Shown one piece after another: positions 23,159-56,538 of a DNA stretch of 64,000 nt. The stretch's first letter is position 1, and every line of letters starts with the position of its first letter. The DNA is taken from the NCBI GenBank assembly GCA_037039925.1, contig JAXRKP010000366.1:136501-200500 (forward strand), written 5' to 3'. The stretch comes from Doris montereyensis. Lineage: Eukaryota; Mollusca; Gastropoda; Nudibranchia; Dorididae. The notes under the pieces were generated by a model that was not told the DNA's origin, did not search any database, and saw only the letters and a program-made list of their open reading frames with translations. The translations under genes and the position numbers were made by a program.

Positions 23159-24531
23159 GAGACAGAGACAGAGAGAGAGAGGGAGAAGGAGAAACAGAGA
23201 GACACACACACAGACAGATAGAGAGAAAAAAAATATTGACATGACCGTTGGACACTTGGCGGTGCTATCTCTCCTCAATCTCACCATTCCGCAAGACCTA
23301 CCCTACATACATCTCTGTTCTGTGGTCCCATCTCCTCTAGGCCTAACTCCAGGAATGAGACTTGAGAGATACATTTTTAGATTTCCATAGCTTATCCTTA
23401 TCCTGAGGGAGTGGGGAGGGTGTTCTGCATTAAAAAAACAGTGTTCCTATGTCGATATTTGAATATATTTATAGTCCTTGTGTCTGCCTTCTTCAAAATA
23501 GCTGATCAACGCAATTCTTGTTTCTGGATGGCGGGGATTAATAATAATAGTGTTATTTTACCTCCTTACTGGTTGTGTTTCTCAGTTTTATCCTCTTCTT
23601 GAGAAAAGTGTGGGGGGTTTCAGAGGGCCTCGCCCTTCTGCATGAACATAAACAAAACAAACAACAAAAAGCCCTGCTGTTGTGTTTCCAAGTCGTCTTC
23701 CCAAGTCAGTCTTCGCCCTATTATTACTTCCGCTTTAGCATCGCCGTCAGTGGAGAACACACGTGGGAGTAATAGGAAGACGACTTGAAACCCCGATCGC
23801 CTGGTCCAAGTCATCACCCAATTATTAATCCCCCTTTAGCACGGCTGCAGTGTATTTTTCACTTCATTTACTATGGTCAGCAGTGCTAAGGTGGAAGTAA
23901 TAATTATCGGGCGATGACTGGAGAACAACACACGTAAAAGTGAGAAGCCCTTCATTGCATGTCGCGCAACGCTCTGTCGATCGAGAAGCATGAGAGATGG
24001 ATATCAGGACCATGCCCAGTATCGAGCATAAACTGGATTTGTAATCGTATTCGAGGTGAAATCTTTAGATGTTTAAGTGCGATTATCCCCCTTTCTTCAT
24101 TCATATGACCTCCACTTCAGGTCCTTAGCCTTAGGTTACCGAGTTGACGTTACAGTTGTTACACCACTCTAGCTCTACGTTGTTAAATTAAAATGTAGAT
24201 TTCTACCCTGTCCACCATTGATGGTGATCTCAGTCTAGATCTGGCTCTCCACTCTGTGTTAGTGTGACTCTACTAGATCTAGATCTAGATCTAGATCTAG
24301 TACTACTCTTCCTCTAGAACTAGATTCTAGATCTAGATCTACATTCAACAGCATAGTAAAAAGTACGAACACCCACTTGATGAGAAAATATGATTGCAAT
24401 TGGAGACAAAGTTATCTTTCTACATCACACAACTGTGTTATGAAGCACAAATTCGTTTTTACGAAGGAGCAGAAATGGAACTTACTGTTTACTGTGCTAA
24501 TAATAGATGGAGATGGTGTGGAGGCCGCCAT
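148..24531 (-). CDS. BRD8: BRD8 gene: bromodomain subunit of TIP60/NuA4 (17 exons, 3' end off window)
   Basis: BRD8 is a subunit of the TIP60/NuA4 histone acetyltransferase complex, a nuclear chromatin reader (established family knowledge). Seventeen exons with GT-AG borders sum to 1973 nt; with seven inferred missing bases they give 1980 nt, exactly 660 codons, and all sixteen junction phases agree. In order: a SANT-like segment ([31 protein letters not shown]), WFHQKN, a PKRKRG NLS-like block, a coiled coil ([18 protein letters not shown]), Ser/Thr-rich and [17 protein letters not shown] segments, APFLSRLL, a Lys/Glu/Asp-rich exon, an AT-hook-like RGRPRGSR, an acidic stretch, and a bromodomain ([60 protein letters not shown] with the acetyl-lysine-binding Asn). 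Family identity is firm. The last exon(s) lie beyond position 1. Promoter and 5' UTR are not resolved. Confidence 0.93.
541..655 (+). mobile_element. SINE A copy 1, left part (split)
   Basis: tRNA-like head (cccagtggccaggccgc, then gggttcaattctgg as B box). It breaks off at TTAA 652-655 and resumes after 1393-1396, where a TTAA element has inserted. Confidence 0.65.
656..1392. mobile_element. Non-autonomous TTAA (piggyBac-like) element nested in a SINE
   Basis: Flanked by TTAA at 652-655 and 1393-1396, with short terminal inverted repeats (GGGGGCGTCC at left; right end GGACGCCCC). The flanks rejoin into one SINE A body at its cacTTAAtac position, which fixes both borders. It contains no coding potential. 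Confidence 0.7.
1393..1490 (+). mobile_element. SINE A copy 1, right part
   Basis: Continues the SINE A body (cttgacccaggtgcaaa, cagctgggagtacc, ctatccagatgg) after the nested TTAA element. Confidence 0.65.
1967..2315 (+). mobile_element. SINE A copy 2 with duplicated head
   Basis: Two successive tRNA-like heads (1967-2054 and 2055-2140, each with tggcctag and tttgaatcct) precede one body ending at the ctggggagtaaaac segment. It is a dimeric or template-switched copy. Confidence 0.7.
2428..2496 (-). CDS. BRD8: BRD8 exon 16 (bromodomain ZA loop)
   Basis: Encodes [18 protein letters not shown] then SVVL. Human BRD8 has YANVFLQPVTDDIAPGYH. The acceptor is accacag and the donor CAG|GTTTGT. Phases are 2 in and 2 out. 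Confidence 0.94.
2594..2759 (-). repeat. Family C repeat with internal duplication
   Basis: The hairpin core and GA-rich flank are present. A 52-bp segment starting ccatatgctgtgatctc (2618 and 2670) is tandemly doubled inside it. Confidence 0.7.
3290..3593. mobile_element. MITE-like element with ~38-bp terminal inverted repeats
   Basis: Ends are near-perfect inverted copies built on cacatatYgacggtgaaag and Ycgcaaaccgtgtaagt (3290-3328 and 3555-3593). It has no ORF. A related partial copy lies at 59415-59628. No clear target duplication was found. Confidence 0.65.
5062..5141 (-). CDS. BRD8: BRD8 exon 15 (bromodomain helix Z; 1-nt deletion)
   Basis: The entry frame reads CSDTEEE; the domain itself reads [20 protein letters not shown] one frame over. 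A missing A in the AAAA run (TTTT at 5121-5124, plus strand) unites them, and the corrected 81 nt satisfies phase 2 on both sides. [13 protein letters not shown] is the signature first helix of BRD8 bromodomains. Confidence 0.9.
5370..5539 (-). CDS. BRD8: BRD8 exon 14 (acidic)
   Basis: Encodes [37 protein letters not shown] and [18 protein letters not shown], ending two bases into a codon at a strong GTGAGT donor. It is the acidic approach to the bromodomain. A pyrimidine-rich tract precedes the acceptor cctcag. Confidence 0.85.
5607..5685 (-). repeat. Family C repeat, truncated
   Basis: Core ttctcagggtgaattaagag with GA-rich continuation; the distal end is lost. Confidence 0.55.
5751..5840 (-). 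repeat. Family C repeat
   Basis: tcattgaaacttaccctgtc, hairpin core around ccacatgtgg, then tgtgaaaaagtgaaag. Confidence 0.65.
5971..6023 (-). CDS. BRD8: BRD8 exon 13 (AT-hook-like)
   Basis: Encodes [17 protein letters not shown] with a GTAAGT donor. Joined to exon 12 it gives GRGRPRGSR, whose RGRP core resembles an AT hook (minor-groove DNA binding). That reading depends on the inferred missing G. Confidence 0.85.
6024..7567 (-). other. BRD8 intron 12
   Basis: Contains a 25-bp minisatellite at its 5' (right-to-left distal) part. The remainder, about 6375-7567, shows nothing recognisable. Confidence 0.75.
6209..6373. repeat. 25-bp minisatellite (~6.5 copies)
   Basis: Unit begins tgagtcagaaatggtctcg and ends tagtac; copies are diverged. 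Confidence 0.8.
7568..7734 (-). CDS. BRD8: BRD8 exon 12 (two 1-nt deletions)
   Basis: Reads [20 protein letters not shown] ... FVKGRTTFP, then only makes sense one frame over as [20 protein letters not shown] missing C in CCCC (GGGG at 7630-7633, plus strand) joins them. A second missing base in the GGGAAGGG run at the donor (7568-7574) is required for the exit phase to match exon 13. The corrected length of 169 nt fits phase 0 in and 1 out. Confidence 0.82.
7771..7960 (+). mobile_element. SINE A copy 3 (headless)
   Basis: Body only: gtgttccttgggaaagatg, caaatgggtaccagca, agctgggagtaaaat, ggaggtgatatattatcacc. Confidence 0.65.
8105..8290 (-). mobile_element. SINE B copy 1 (headless)
   Basis: Reverse copy of the family B body: ccacaactaaggtgatctc, agccctgtaaattgtcaa, ggatctttatcgtgca. 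Confidence 0.6.
8373..8614 (-). CDS. BRD8: BRD8 exon 11 (Lys/Glu/Asp-rich)
   Basis: An 80-codon charged exon ([20 protein letters not shown] ... [16 protein letters not shown]). The acceptor is tcttacag and the donor GAC|GTAAGC. It is low-complexity and poorly conserved, but the frame is open throughout and the phases fit. Confidence 0.82.
8838..9047 (-). mobile_element. SINE A copy 4
   Basis: Reverse orientation, with head near 9047 (cccaagtccggcaact, ccactaggctaacgacg) and body tgcacctgaatcgagtggg. Confidence 0.7.
9838..9992 (+). mobile_element. SINE A copy 5 (headless)
   Basis: Body segment gtgcaaatgggtaccagca through tgtattatcacctgtttac. Confidence 0.6.
10238..10320. repeat. (AG)n tract
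   Basis: About 40 AG dinucleotides. On the BRD8 sense strand this is a (CT)n tract. Confidence 0.97.
10415..10594 (-). CDS. BRD8: BRD8 exon 10
   Basis: Encodes [20 protein letters not shown], then a Thr/Ser-rich stretch, then [18 protein letters not shown]. The acceptor is catacag and the donor [15 protein letters not shown] matches the PLLSxLL motif of BRD8. The phase-1 exit combines with exon 11 to read Ile. Confidence 0.85.
10761..10882 (-). repeat. Family C repeat, diverged
   Basis: catcgaaatgtaccttctcc, catatgtggtgatct core, then agtaagacccatcaaatcac. Confidence 0.5.
11130..11258 (+). mobile_element. Possible LINE 3' tail
   Basis: Ends ggacaataaaagttatatct then tatctc, a poly(A)-signal-like retroposon tail. 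A similar aataaagttatcttat occurs reversed near 61010. No RT domain is seen here. Confidence 0.3.
11785..12085 (-). mobile_element. SINE A copy 6
   Basis: Reverse copy; head at right end (cccaagtccggcaacctaac), body tttgcacccggatcgagtgg. It is interrupted by G and GT runs at 11941-11967. Confidence 0.7.
12311..12436 (-). repeat. Family C repeat
   Basis: ccatcatatgcaatgatttc core, then gcaagatgaaagatgtgaaa, ending at gcctaccaataacc. Confidence 0.7.
12580..12703 (-). repeat. Family C repeat
   Basis: Nearly complete: aaccctgtccaccattgcgc through acctaccagcagtgcccac. Confidence 0.75.
12704..12812 (-). repeat. Family C repeat, head-to-tail with previous
   Basis: tttcatcacaatttacctc, ccacatgtggtgatctta, ending near tatgaaagagtgaacgg. 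It directly abuts the preceding copy in the same orientation. Confidence 0.65.
13100..13172. repeat. (AAAT)n-rich stretch
   Basis: Repeated taaataaataaataaat blocks with interruptions. Confidence 0.8.
13758..13962 (-). repeat. 53-bp tandem repeat (4 copies) carrying GTAAGT
   Basis: Units start at 13758, 13811, 13864 and 13917. On the minus (BRD8 sense) strand each contains ccatacYtGTAAGT, a consensus 5' splice site. The array lies 110-310 nt downstream of the exon 9 donor. Confidence 0.85.
14071..14185 (-). CDS. BRD8: BRD8 exon 9 ([15 protein letters not shown] motif)
   Basis: Encodes [20 protein letters not shown] then [18 protein letters not shown], ending phase 1 at a GTGAGT donor. The acceptor (gtcaag) is weak and sets the least certain border. 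A 53-bp tandem repeat carrying donor-like motifs begins about 110 nt downstream on the sense strand. Confidence 0.8.
14470..14642 (-). CDS. BRD8: BRD8 exon 8 (Ser-rich; 1-nt deletion)
   Basis: Opens as [14 protein letters not shown] and continues one frame over as [19 protein letters not shown] and [19 protein letters not shown]. One missing C in the CCCC run (GGGG at 14602-14605, plus strand) joins the two. The corrected length of 174 nt gives phase 0 at both ends. [10 protein letters not shown] resembles the xPLLSxLL motifs found in BRD8 proteins. Confidence 0.82.
14643..15245 (-). other. BRD8 intron 7
   Basis: About 600 bp, AT-rich; nothing recognised. Confidence 0.75.
15246..15334 (-). 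CDS. BRD8: BRD8 exon 7
   Basis: Encodes [20 protein letters not shown] followed by VGENVDISV, an acidic Ser/Thr-rich linker. The acceptor is attcag and the donor GTG|GTATGG. It is supported by open frame, splice sites and phase fit (1 in, 0 out) rather than strong conservation. Confidence 0.8.
15385..15664 (-). mobile_element. SINE A copy 7 (near full length)
   Basis: Reverse copy: aggcccacagagctggagc, aggtgataataatcacctcc, cccatttgcacctgggtcga, aggatttaaactcaggac, cctaaccacttggtcatcga. Confidence 0.75.
15691..16609 (+). mobile_element. piggyBac-like element, internally deleted
   Basis: Flanked by TTAA (15687-15690 and 16610-16613) with 13-bp terminal inverted repeats, CTCATTGAGCCCG at left and the complement of CTCTTTGAGCCCG at right (12/13). 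Subterminal GAGCGGCCGCAC blocks are directly repeated at 15702 and 15744. It carries a short ORF resembling only the start of a transposase, so it is non-autonomous. Confidence 0.85.
15970..16242 (+). pseudogene. Truncated piggyBac-type transposase N-terminus
   Basis: A 90-residue ORF starting [18 protein letters not shown] and continuing [19 protein letters not shown], the acidic Ser/Asp-rich leader typical of piggyBac transposases. It then runs into unrelated hydrophobic sequence and stops; the DDD catalytic region is absent. Confidence 0.6.
17076..17158 (-). CDS. BRD8: BRD8 exon 6
   Basis: Encodes [20 protein letters not shown] and MEDIKVS, a charged continuation of the coiled-coil region. 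The acceptor is atttcag and the donor TCAG|GTAAGA. Phases are 2 in and 1 out. Confidence 0.85.
17378..17420 (-). mobile_element. SINE B copy 2 (fragment)
   Basis: Only cacatccacaactaaggtga and flanks remain, at the outer edge of the foldback's left arm. Confidence 0.4.
17418..17785. repeat. Long foldback palindrome
   Basis: Left arm (~17418-17545) is the inverted copy of the right arm (~17633-17785). Landmarks are caaattggacaaatct against agatttgtccaatttg, and gctcagtatcgattctttc against gaaagaatcaatactgagc. The arms are about 130 bp, imperfect, with an ~85-bp loop. Confidence 0.8.
18774..18892 (-). CDS. BRD8: BRD8 exon 5 (NLS-like block and coiled coil; 1-nt deletion)
   Basis: Starts as KRK in the frame dictated by exon 4 but continues as [20 protein letters not shown] and [16 protein letters not shown] in the next frame. 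One missing A in the AAA run (TTT at 18886-18888 on the plus strand) reconciles both into [12 protein letters not shown]. The exon length becomes 120 and both junction phases then fit. The second half is a charged heptad-like helix, as in BRD8. Confidence 0.9.
18893..19666 (-). other. BRD8 intron 4
   Basis: Nothing recognised. Confidence 0.7.
19667..19716 (-). CDS. BRD8: BRD8 exon 4
   Basis: Encodes [16 protein letters not shown] plus two bases of Lys, corresponding to the BRD8 segment CASQYSELLE...PKRKRG. The acceptor is gttgcag and the donor GTAAGAA. Confidence 0.92.
19792..19895 (-). repeat. Family C repeat
   Basis: gagaattaagaggaaacagc, then aagatgaaagagaagtgaca; the hairpin core is degraded. 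Confidence 0.65.
19975..20050 (+). mobile_element. SINE B copy 3 (head only)
   Basis: tRNA-like head: ggtccagaggtaagacgac, ggcctctcaacttaaaggtc. Confidence 0.5.
20122..20191 (-). CDS. BRD8: BRD8 exon 3 (SANT-like domain, second half)
   Basis: Completes the Trp and encodes [20 protein letters not shown] then HQK before a GTAAGC donor. This matches the BRD8 pattern [10 protein letters not shown]...RPPDWFSQK. Phases are 2 in and 0 out. Confidence 0.93.
20192..21997 (-). other. BRD8 intron 2
   Basis: One family C copy at its left end; the rest is unremarkable AT-rich sequence. Confidence 0.75.
21596..21720 (-). repeat. Family C repeat
   Basis: ttaccctgtccatcatatgt core with gtggtgatctctgggtgaat, then GA-rich arm. 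Confidence 0.75.
21998..22088 (-). CDS. BRD8: BRD8 exon 2 (SANT-like domain, first half)
   Basis: Encodes [20 protein letters not shown] followed by AVFKIGDQN and two bases of Trp. The [11 protein letters not shown] and G-D-Q-N-W motifs are diagnostic of the BRD8 N-terminus. The acceptor is tgtag; the donor is CTG|GTTCGT, a weaker site, but phase 2 fits exon 3 exactly. Confidence 0.92.
22519..22745 (+). mobile_element. SINE A copy 8
   Basis: Head atgtggctgagtggttaggc with B-box-like gggttgaatcctgg; body aaatgggtacaagcacaagc; ends ggaggtaattatgatcacct. Confidence 0.75.
22755..22858 (-). mobile_element. SINE A copy 9 (head, inverted partner)
   Basis: ggattcgaccccagaacctc, ataatcccaagcctggcaac, ctaaccacttag, facing the preceding copy and forming an inverted pair. 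Confidence 0.7.
23075..23222. repeat. (AG)n tract with GACA and CACA variants
   Basis: Reads (CT)n on the BRD8 sense strand. Confidence 0.97.
24197..24233 (-). repeat. Family C repeat, core fragment
   Basis: Only ctaccctgtccaccattgat and ggtgatctcag remain. Confidence 0.55.
24272..24342. repeat. AGATCT/CTAGAT palindromic hexamer cluster
   Basis: Two runs of overlapping agatctagatctagatct around a short interruption. The sequence is self-complementary on both strands. Confidence 0.85.
24486..24531 (-). CDS. BRD8: BRD8 coding exon 1 (start codon)
   Basis: Begins [15 protein letters not shown] and ends one base into a codon at a perfect GTAAGT donor. That base (A) joins GA of exon 2 to make Arg, giving ...[13 protein letters not shown], as expected for a short BRD8 leader before the SANT-like motif. 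The context gaaATGG is a good start. An in-frame ATG lies 72 nt upstream at 24603 and cannot be excluded, but the shorter start resembles other BRD8 N-termini. Confidence 0.75.
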
Positions 24532-25634
24532 TTCTGGACTTGTGCATGTCCGACTGAAGAATACATTGAACAACGCTTTGATGGGAAGTGCCTCCATCGA
24601 CAATATACAATATCTGAAAGCTTATGCTTCCGTAAGTGAACGGGTTGTCACTTATTGTCATATTTCGCCATATTATTATTATATCATATCACAAGCAAAG
24701 AAATCAAAACTTTAATAATAGGCCCTTTTTGTGGTACAAAGTCATCCTCATACATTGCACAATAATTTGAGCATGATTGATTGATTGTATATTAAGAAAT
24801 ATTCACAAATGCGTTAGTAAGATTGTGGATATACAAGGGTTTGAGTTCAGTTGAAGGGTGAGCAAAGACTGTGTATTATAACATACGGTCTTTGGGGTGA
24901 GGACAAAAGAAGATAAAAATAAAAGCAAGAAAGAACAGTTTACCTCAGAAAGGCCTTATTTTTCTTTTCCAGCGATGTTGCCAGATCGGAGTTGCTGTAT
25001 CCCTTTTCTCCAACGTTTTCGATTTGTGTATCTTCATCTCCTAGCTCAGGCAGTGGCATGTCTTGTCTGGTTTGCCTTCCATTTCATAATGTGGCCTTAT
25101 TCTTGATTTAGTTACCATTTCTTTGCATTGTCTACGTTTGTTTCACTTTGTTTTCAGCATGTATTCTTAGGAGGTGCATTCCGGATTGGCTGACTCACTT
25201 TGCTGTTGATATTTTCCACCCTTCGTTCCTGTTTTAATTTTCTCTCCTCTTTCCGTTACTGAGTGACACTCATACAATCTCTTTCGACTTTTCCATTTCA
25301 GTTGTTTCTGAGAGCACTCAACCCCCTACCTTTTCCTAACTGTCCATACTTCCAGTCTGCTCTATGTAACAGTCAAAGTAATGGTCTGATGATAGTTTCA
25401 TATCGCTTTGCTTTTAAATTTCATGGCATCTTTATATCATTATGATACCTCAAGATGCGTGGTGTACCCTATTGTAGGTGGTGCCATGATAAAATACTGT
25501 CATAATATTCATACTTTCAGACAAGTGATATAAATCATAAAACACGATGTAGTACAGTGTAATAACATTACAGAGTACTTATGTTAATGTTTGGAGATAA
25601 AATCTACTCAACGATTCACCTCCGCAAACTTTTG

Positions 25635-26124
<490 letters not shown>

Positions 26125-26848
26125 GCGCAACACACATTAGTGTGTATCAGCATCACAACACGTAGGGCTGGTCTTTGGCTAAGACTAGATGGCAAGGATC
26201 TCGATAAAAATATAATTCGTCGGTCAGTGGGCATGCATGCAACACGCCAGTTCGAGGACGGAACTAGATTGGTGCGTGGCTCCAAAATTATAATTTTTGT
26301 ACATGCAAAAAAGAGAATACCACGATCTTTGACCCTATTCTGTGAATATTTTTGTACAAGGGTCCCCATTGCGAGAGGGCTCCACAGGAGAAAGTTAGAG
26401 GCTACGCGTGATGTCCTGATAGTGAAAGGCCCTGCAGAGAAGTGTAGTGTGAAACTGGTGTATGTGTGTGTGTTGGATAAAGCAAGTCGATGATATGGGT
26501 GTATTGCAAACAAATCATAGTAGTACCTTCTTGGTGTATTGGAATATTTTACAGCACCAAAAAAAACCCAAGCAGAACATGCCCCTGGATACCTCTGACT
26601 TCGTTCAATTTACTCTATGCTGTCGTTACTCTTGCCCTTAAACTTAATGCCTCTTCTCACCCCCCTTTTTTACTCAAAGGTGGTTGAAATTTCGATATCT
26701 TGAAACGACCACTTCCTCTGTCTATGATGATCTTAGCTTTTATCTTGATTATAGTGTCAGAAAGGGATATCTCATTCCATGAATCTCTGTGTGACTGTCA
26801 CTGTCTGTCCGTGGCTTTATATTTCAGATAATACGCATGCCCTCGCTT

Positions 26849-27114
<266 letters not shown>

Positions 27115-27224
27115 AGTCTAGCATCGGTGTTCTCCCGACAAGTCCGATGTTTCCTCTTCCATTATCACACTTATCGTCAATATGAATGTCATCTGTTACC
27201 AATATATCCTCTGCCTTTCATAAA

Positions 27225-27545
27225 AAAATTCATTTAGTGTGATAGCTCCTTTCTTATGGAATAGTCTCAGTTCTAAAACCAGATCAAGTCCATCTTTTAA
27301 TTCTTTCAAAAGAAGTCTCAAAACTGAGTTATTTACTGTTACATTTTAAAACGTTTATATATACACGTAATATATTTAAGATGTTATGTACACATGCATT
27401 GTTTTTAGGATGTGATGTATGTTTGTAAGGATTTAAGCGTACACTTTAAATATTGTTACAATGCTTAATGATTTGTAATCCAACTATTTTGTAAAGCGCT
27501 TTTGAACACATGTGGTGGTAGTTAGCGCTACATAAATACTTATCA
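27225..27545 (+). mobile_element. LINE 3' end (RT C-terminus and 3' UTR)
   Basis: Encodes APFLWNSLSSKTRSSPSFNS and FKRSLKTELF before a stop, the conserved tail of Jockey/CR1/L2-type reverse transcriptases. The 3' end aaagcgcttttgaacacatg and gcgctacataaatac is the familiar LINE/SINE terminal motif, followed by (ATT)n. It is 5'-truncated. Confidence 0.75.
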
Positions 27546-27787
<242 letters not shown>

Positions 27788-28403
27788 ATAGTTACCCCAC
27801 ACAACGTATTATTGAATAATTATAAAAGGTTCAGTGTAAAGCAGACCTCTTGTAATAAAATTCAACTTAACGTTTTCTGTGTGAGAGTATGTTACCCTCA
27901 ACTCTCATCTAGCCCTCTTTCTTCTCTAATACAATCATGTAATATCGATTTCATACGAAGCTGTGACGGGTGAGGGGAAAAATCCCCAGCTCCAAACCCA
28001 ATCACTGTCGGGTCCGCAAGGGCTGAGTCGTTCGTTCGTCACTGCCGACAACAGGTGTGGCAAAGACGTTCTCATTCCTCGCTCAGGTAGGGCTCAGAGA
28101 TGAAACGCACAAGGCCGATGTTTAGTGTCCTGTGCTGTCCTGCGTTGTTGTGTTCCGATAACAACCGCTTGCTTTCGTCATAGATCTAAATCTAGGCCTG
28201 AGATGGTAACAATTTCAGAGATGTGACTGTTATGTTGGTGATCAGATGCGTACCACGCATTGTTTTGGATCGAACTAGTGCTGTGACAACACATCCGAGA
28301 CAGATGTGTGTCAAATGTAGATAGTTTCCAAAACGTCAATACCGTGTACATTTAATAATAATAACAACAATTCAACAATTCAGCTATTCGCTTGATTCAA
28401 ACT

Positions 28404-53712
<25,309 letters not shown>

Positions 53713-53739
<27 letters not shown>

Positions 53740-53930
53740 AGGTCTGTCTGTCTGTCTCTTTGTATGTCTGTTTGTCCGTCTATGGACAATGGCATGATTT
53801 TGTGTTAAAGGTCTGACTGTCCGTCCATCTGTTTGTCTTTCTGTCTTTCTATGGACAATGGCATGATTTTGTATTAAGGTCTGACTTTCTATTGTCTGTA
53901 TATGGACAATGGCATGATGTTGTATTAATG
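53713..53930 (+). repeat. 3' UTR repeats of the clarin stop region
   Basis: The coding end (ATGGACAATGGCATGATT, TTGTATTAA, 53713-53739) recurs at 53782, 53851 and 53902, separated by TCTG/TGTC-rich spacers. The first two steps are 69 bp, the last 51 bp, all multiples of three. Confidence 0.95.
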
Positions 53931-54264
53931 TCTGTCTGTTCATGTTTAATACTGGGATGCATGAATCTATTTCGATAAGTACTCCTCTGTATATATACAT
54001 GTTTTCATGTTAACTGTATTTATAAGATTTGTTTAATCTGTCGACCTACTTTGTCATGTCAAATTCTGATCTGTCATTGAAATTAATGTATTTACTAAAG
54101 TATGCATGCAAATCAAAATGGGCTTTGGAAAGAAGAAAACTACTTTATAAATTTGTTTTTCTCTTGTGAAAAGTTGACAGTGTTATAATGAAATCTGTGG
54201 ATCATTCAGAGTCTTAGACAGGATTCACACAAATTTTATGCCTACAATTTTTAGAAGTGGTAGT

Positions 54265-54430
54265 ATTACCAATGTTTACCTGTGTAAACAATTTTGAAAA
54301 CAATGATGTAACTCTGATTCAGTTGTTTACCTGAGTAAACAATTTTGAAAACAATGATATTTTGATCTGAGATTCAGTTGTTTACCTGTGTGAACAATTT
54401 TGAAAACAATGATGTTTTGAACTGTTGCGT
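54265..54430. repeat. ~51-55-bp tandem repeat (3 copies)
   Basis: Units around tgtttacctgtgtaaacaat and tttgaaaacaatgat; gtttac/gtaaac form a small inverted repeat in each. Confidence 0.85.
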
Positions 54431-54830
54431 AGTTGTTTCTTCAAAGGACAGTAGGTCAGTTTTTTTACATGTTTTCCATGTACTGGCAGTACATTGCCCT
54501 GTGTGACACATTGTAAGCAATGCCAATTTGTCATGAAGGAAAAATGTTCATGCATTGTCATTTCAGCACTGTCAATTTAAGTGTTTGACAAAATGTGTTT
54601 CCTTTAAACTGGGATTAGGTAAAAGAACGGATCTATTTCCTTTTAGACGCAATGTCACATAAAATTTATTTGTAGGGAAATCTTACACAAGTTATGACAC
54701 AGTGTAAGATTATTTGGTTTGATAGATCAATAATTATATTTTCACTCTCTCTCTCCTTTTCCTACTGCTCCTCCTCCTACTCTCATGTTTTCATCTGATT
54801 TCACATACGATTTTATCTATTTTGACGAGC

Positions 54831-54960
54831 AATTGGTGAGCGCTGCTGGTGGGTCCTTCTTTTTACTTTCCTTCTTTAACTTATCGTTTATCTTGCTGGT
54901 TCCTCTTAATTCACCTTGAGATCACCACAACGATGGATGGGGTAAATTTCAATGAAACAA
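54831..54960 (+). repeat. Family C repeat
   Basis: gagcgctgctggtgggtcct, ttcaccttgagatcaccaca, acgatggatggggtaaattt. Confidence 0.78.
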
Positions 54961-55273
54961 ACAAAAAAATCTATCACTTCTCTTATTTGGTAGTAAATTC
55001 GTTTGTTGCTTACGCCATAAATGATGGCCCTTGATCTCATCTCTCATGCATCACCATAATTTCGTTGTAAACAGTATTAGTGCTCAGTTGTCTCCCATCT
55101 TCAAACGTAAGGAGAACATAAAAAGGATTGAATAGTGTCATCAAAGTAGGAAGGCAACAAAAAAGCAAATAATGAATGGTAAAATCTGAGCTTTGAACTC
55201 TGTAAAAGGACTCAAGTTAATATTCTCTTCATACCTCATAACAACACACAATCTTTTCTTCACACATTACCAT

Positions 55274-55425
55274 GGGCTGTTGACGGGTGCTATGACATGT
55301 AGTAGGTGCTACTTCCTTCCTTCCAGTCCACACTTTCATATGTCTTTCCTCTTGCTCTTTTTTGTTAATCCACCCTGAGATCACTGCATATGGTGAACAG
55401 ATTTAATTGCAATGAAACAAACTTC
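55274..55425 (+). repeat. Family C repeat
   Basis: ggctgttgacgggtgctatg, ccaccctgagatcactgcat, atggtgaacagatttaattg. Confidence 0.75.
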
Positions 55426-56419
55426 ACACTATCAATCATTGTCAAAGGTCTGGTCCCACGGAAATCGCTACCAATAAACTACAGAACAGTATTGTGATTA
55501 CGCTTATGTTGTGTCTGGCTATAGAGCAAATCACTGAAAATCAGATAACGCTTAATTCTTTTTTAAATGTGTTTTAAAAAATTTCATGTTCAAAAGATCA
55601 CCGCTCTTCATCACATCTCACCATCATTTTACAAATTTAAAACATTTACCAGAGAAGACAGATTATTAAAGAACCTGATTCAATAATAAAGCGTTTTAGT
55701 CTCTAATTAAACAGATTTGAAATGTTCAAAACGCTGATTTAGAAATATGGTTGCTTAAAAATAAGTTTGACTTTGCTGCAAATGTAAACAACCTGCCATA
55801 CGCATAGCCTACAAGGTGCTGCAGTTTTTCAAAAACTCTATTTATTTGCCTAGTCATTTGTTATACCGATAGTATTTGAAAGAAAATGACATTTCATCTG
55901 AAATGATAGAAAGAAAAGCCCCAATGTTGACATCAAGTCATATTCAGAATTTCATGAGTGATGACTTGAAATAGATGCTGAAGCCTCATAGAGGCTAAGC
56001 CGAGACAAATACATAGAAATAAATAGGAAAAAACCCATTTGGGGAACAGACAGAATCAAACTTGTGGCCTCTGCGTCGGCACTCATTACCTCACCACGAA
56101 AAGAGAGTTTACTTTGAAACTTGTATCTACAATCCTTAAGGTTTTGTCTGGTGCCCAAACAACGTTATCTTTTCGTGGTTTAATCCGCTGTATTTGAATT
56201 TGTCTCATCTTTGTCCCTACAGGTTTCAACCTTTATTTCAAATCCTTGCTGGTCATTTTGTCATTTCGACCATGGCCCCCTTATCTCACTCGTTTTCATG
56301 ACACTTGTGAAGTCATATTCAGGAGCATCAGTGTTTGAAATGCTACTCTGCGCAAGGCTAACTTGATCGTAAATATTGATTTAGCATTATATGTATGGAA
56401 ACAAAGTTTTTATTGACTA

Positions 56420-56538
56420 CGCCCAAGCACCAGCTTGAACATGGAAGCTGCACAAGTCAGATGGCTGTTGCCGAGATGCAGTTATGCCACTGGCCTGCCC
56501 ATTCCCAGACGTGGTCTTCACGAACGAGTACCCAGCTA
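56420..56538 (-). CDS. Weak candidate terminal exon
   Basis: After acctatag the minus strand reads GYSFVKTTSGNGQASGITAS and RQQPSDLCSFHVQAGAWA, then TAG followed within 3 nt by AATAAA. The composition looks protein-like and the adjacent poly(A) signal is suggestive. No upstream exon, start or known family supports it, so it may be chance or retroposed sequence. Confidence 0.2.

Larger units (their letters stand above)
22089..24485 (-). other. BRD8 intron 1
   Basis: Contains an inverted SINE A pair, an (AG)n tract, a family C scrap and AGATCT palindromic repeats. Nothing else recognised. Confidence 0.75.

Noticed and set aside
148..24531. BRD8 pseudogene
   Set aside because: Frame breaks are only homopolymer losses; splice sites, phases and conserved residues are preserved over 17 exons with introns, which does not suit a retro- or decayed copy.
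24377..24715. 112-codon plus-strand frame
   Set aside because: Antisense shadow of BRD8 exon 1.
26140..26493. 117-codon frame in the island between the AG and TC tracts
   Set aside because: No recognisable motif, poor start evidence, and the opposite strand is equally open.
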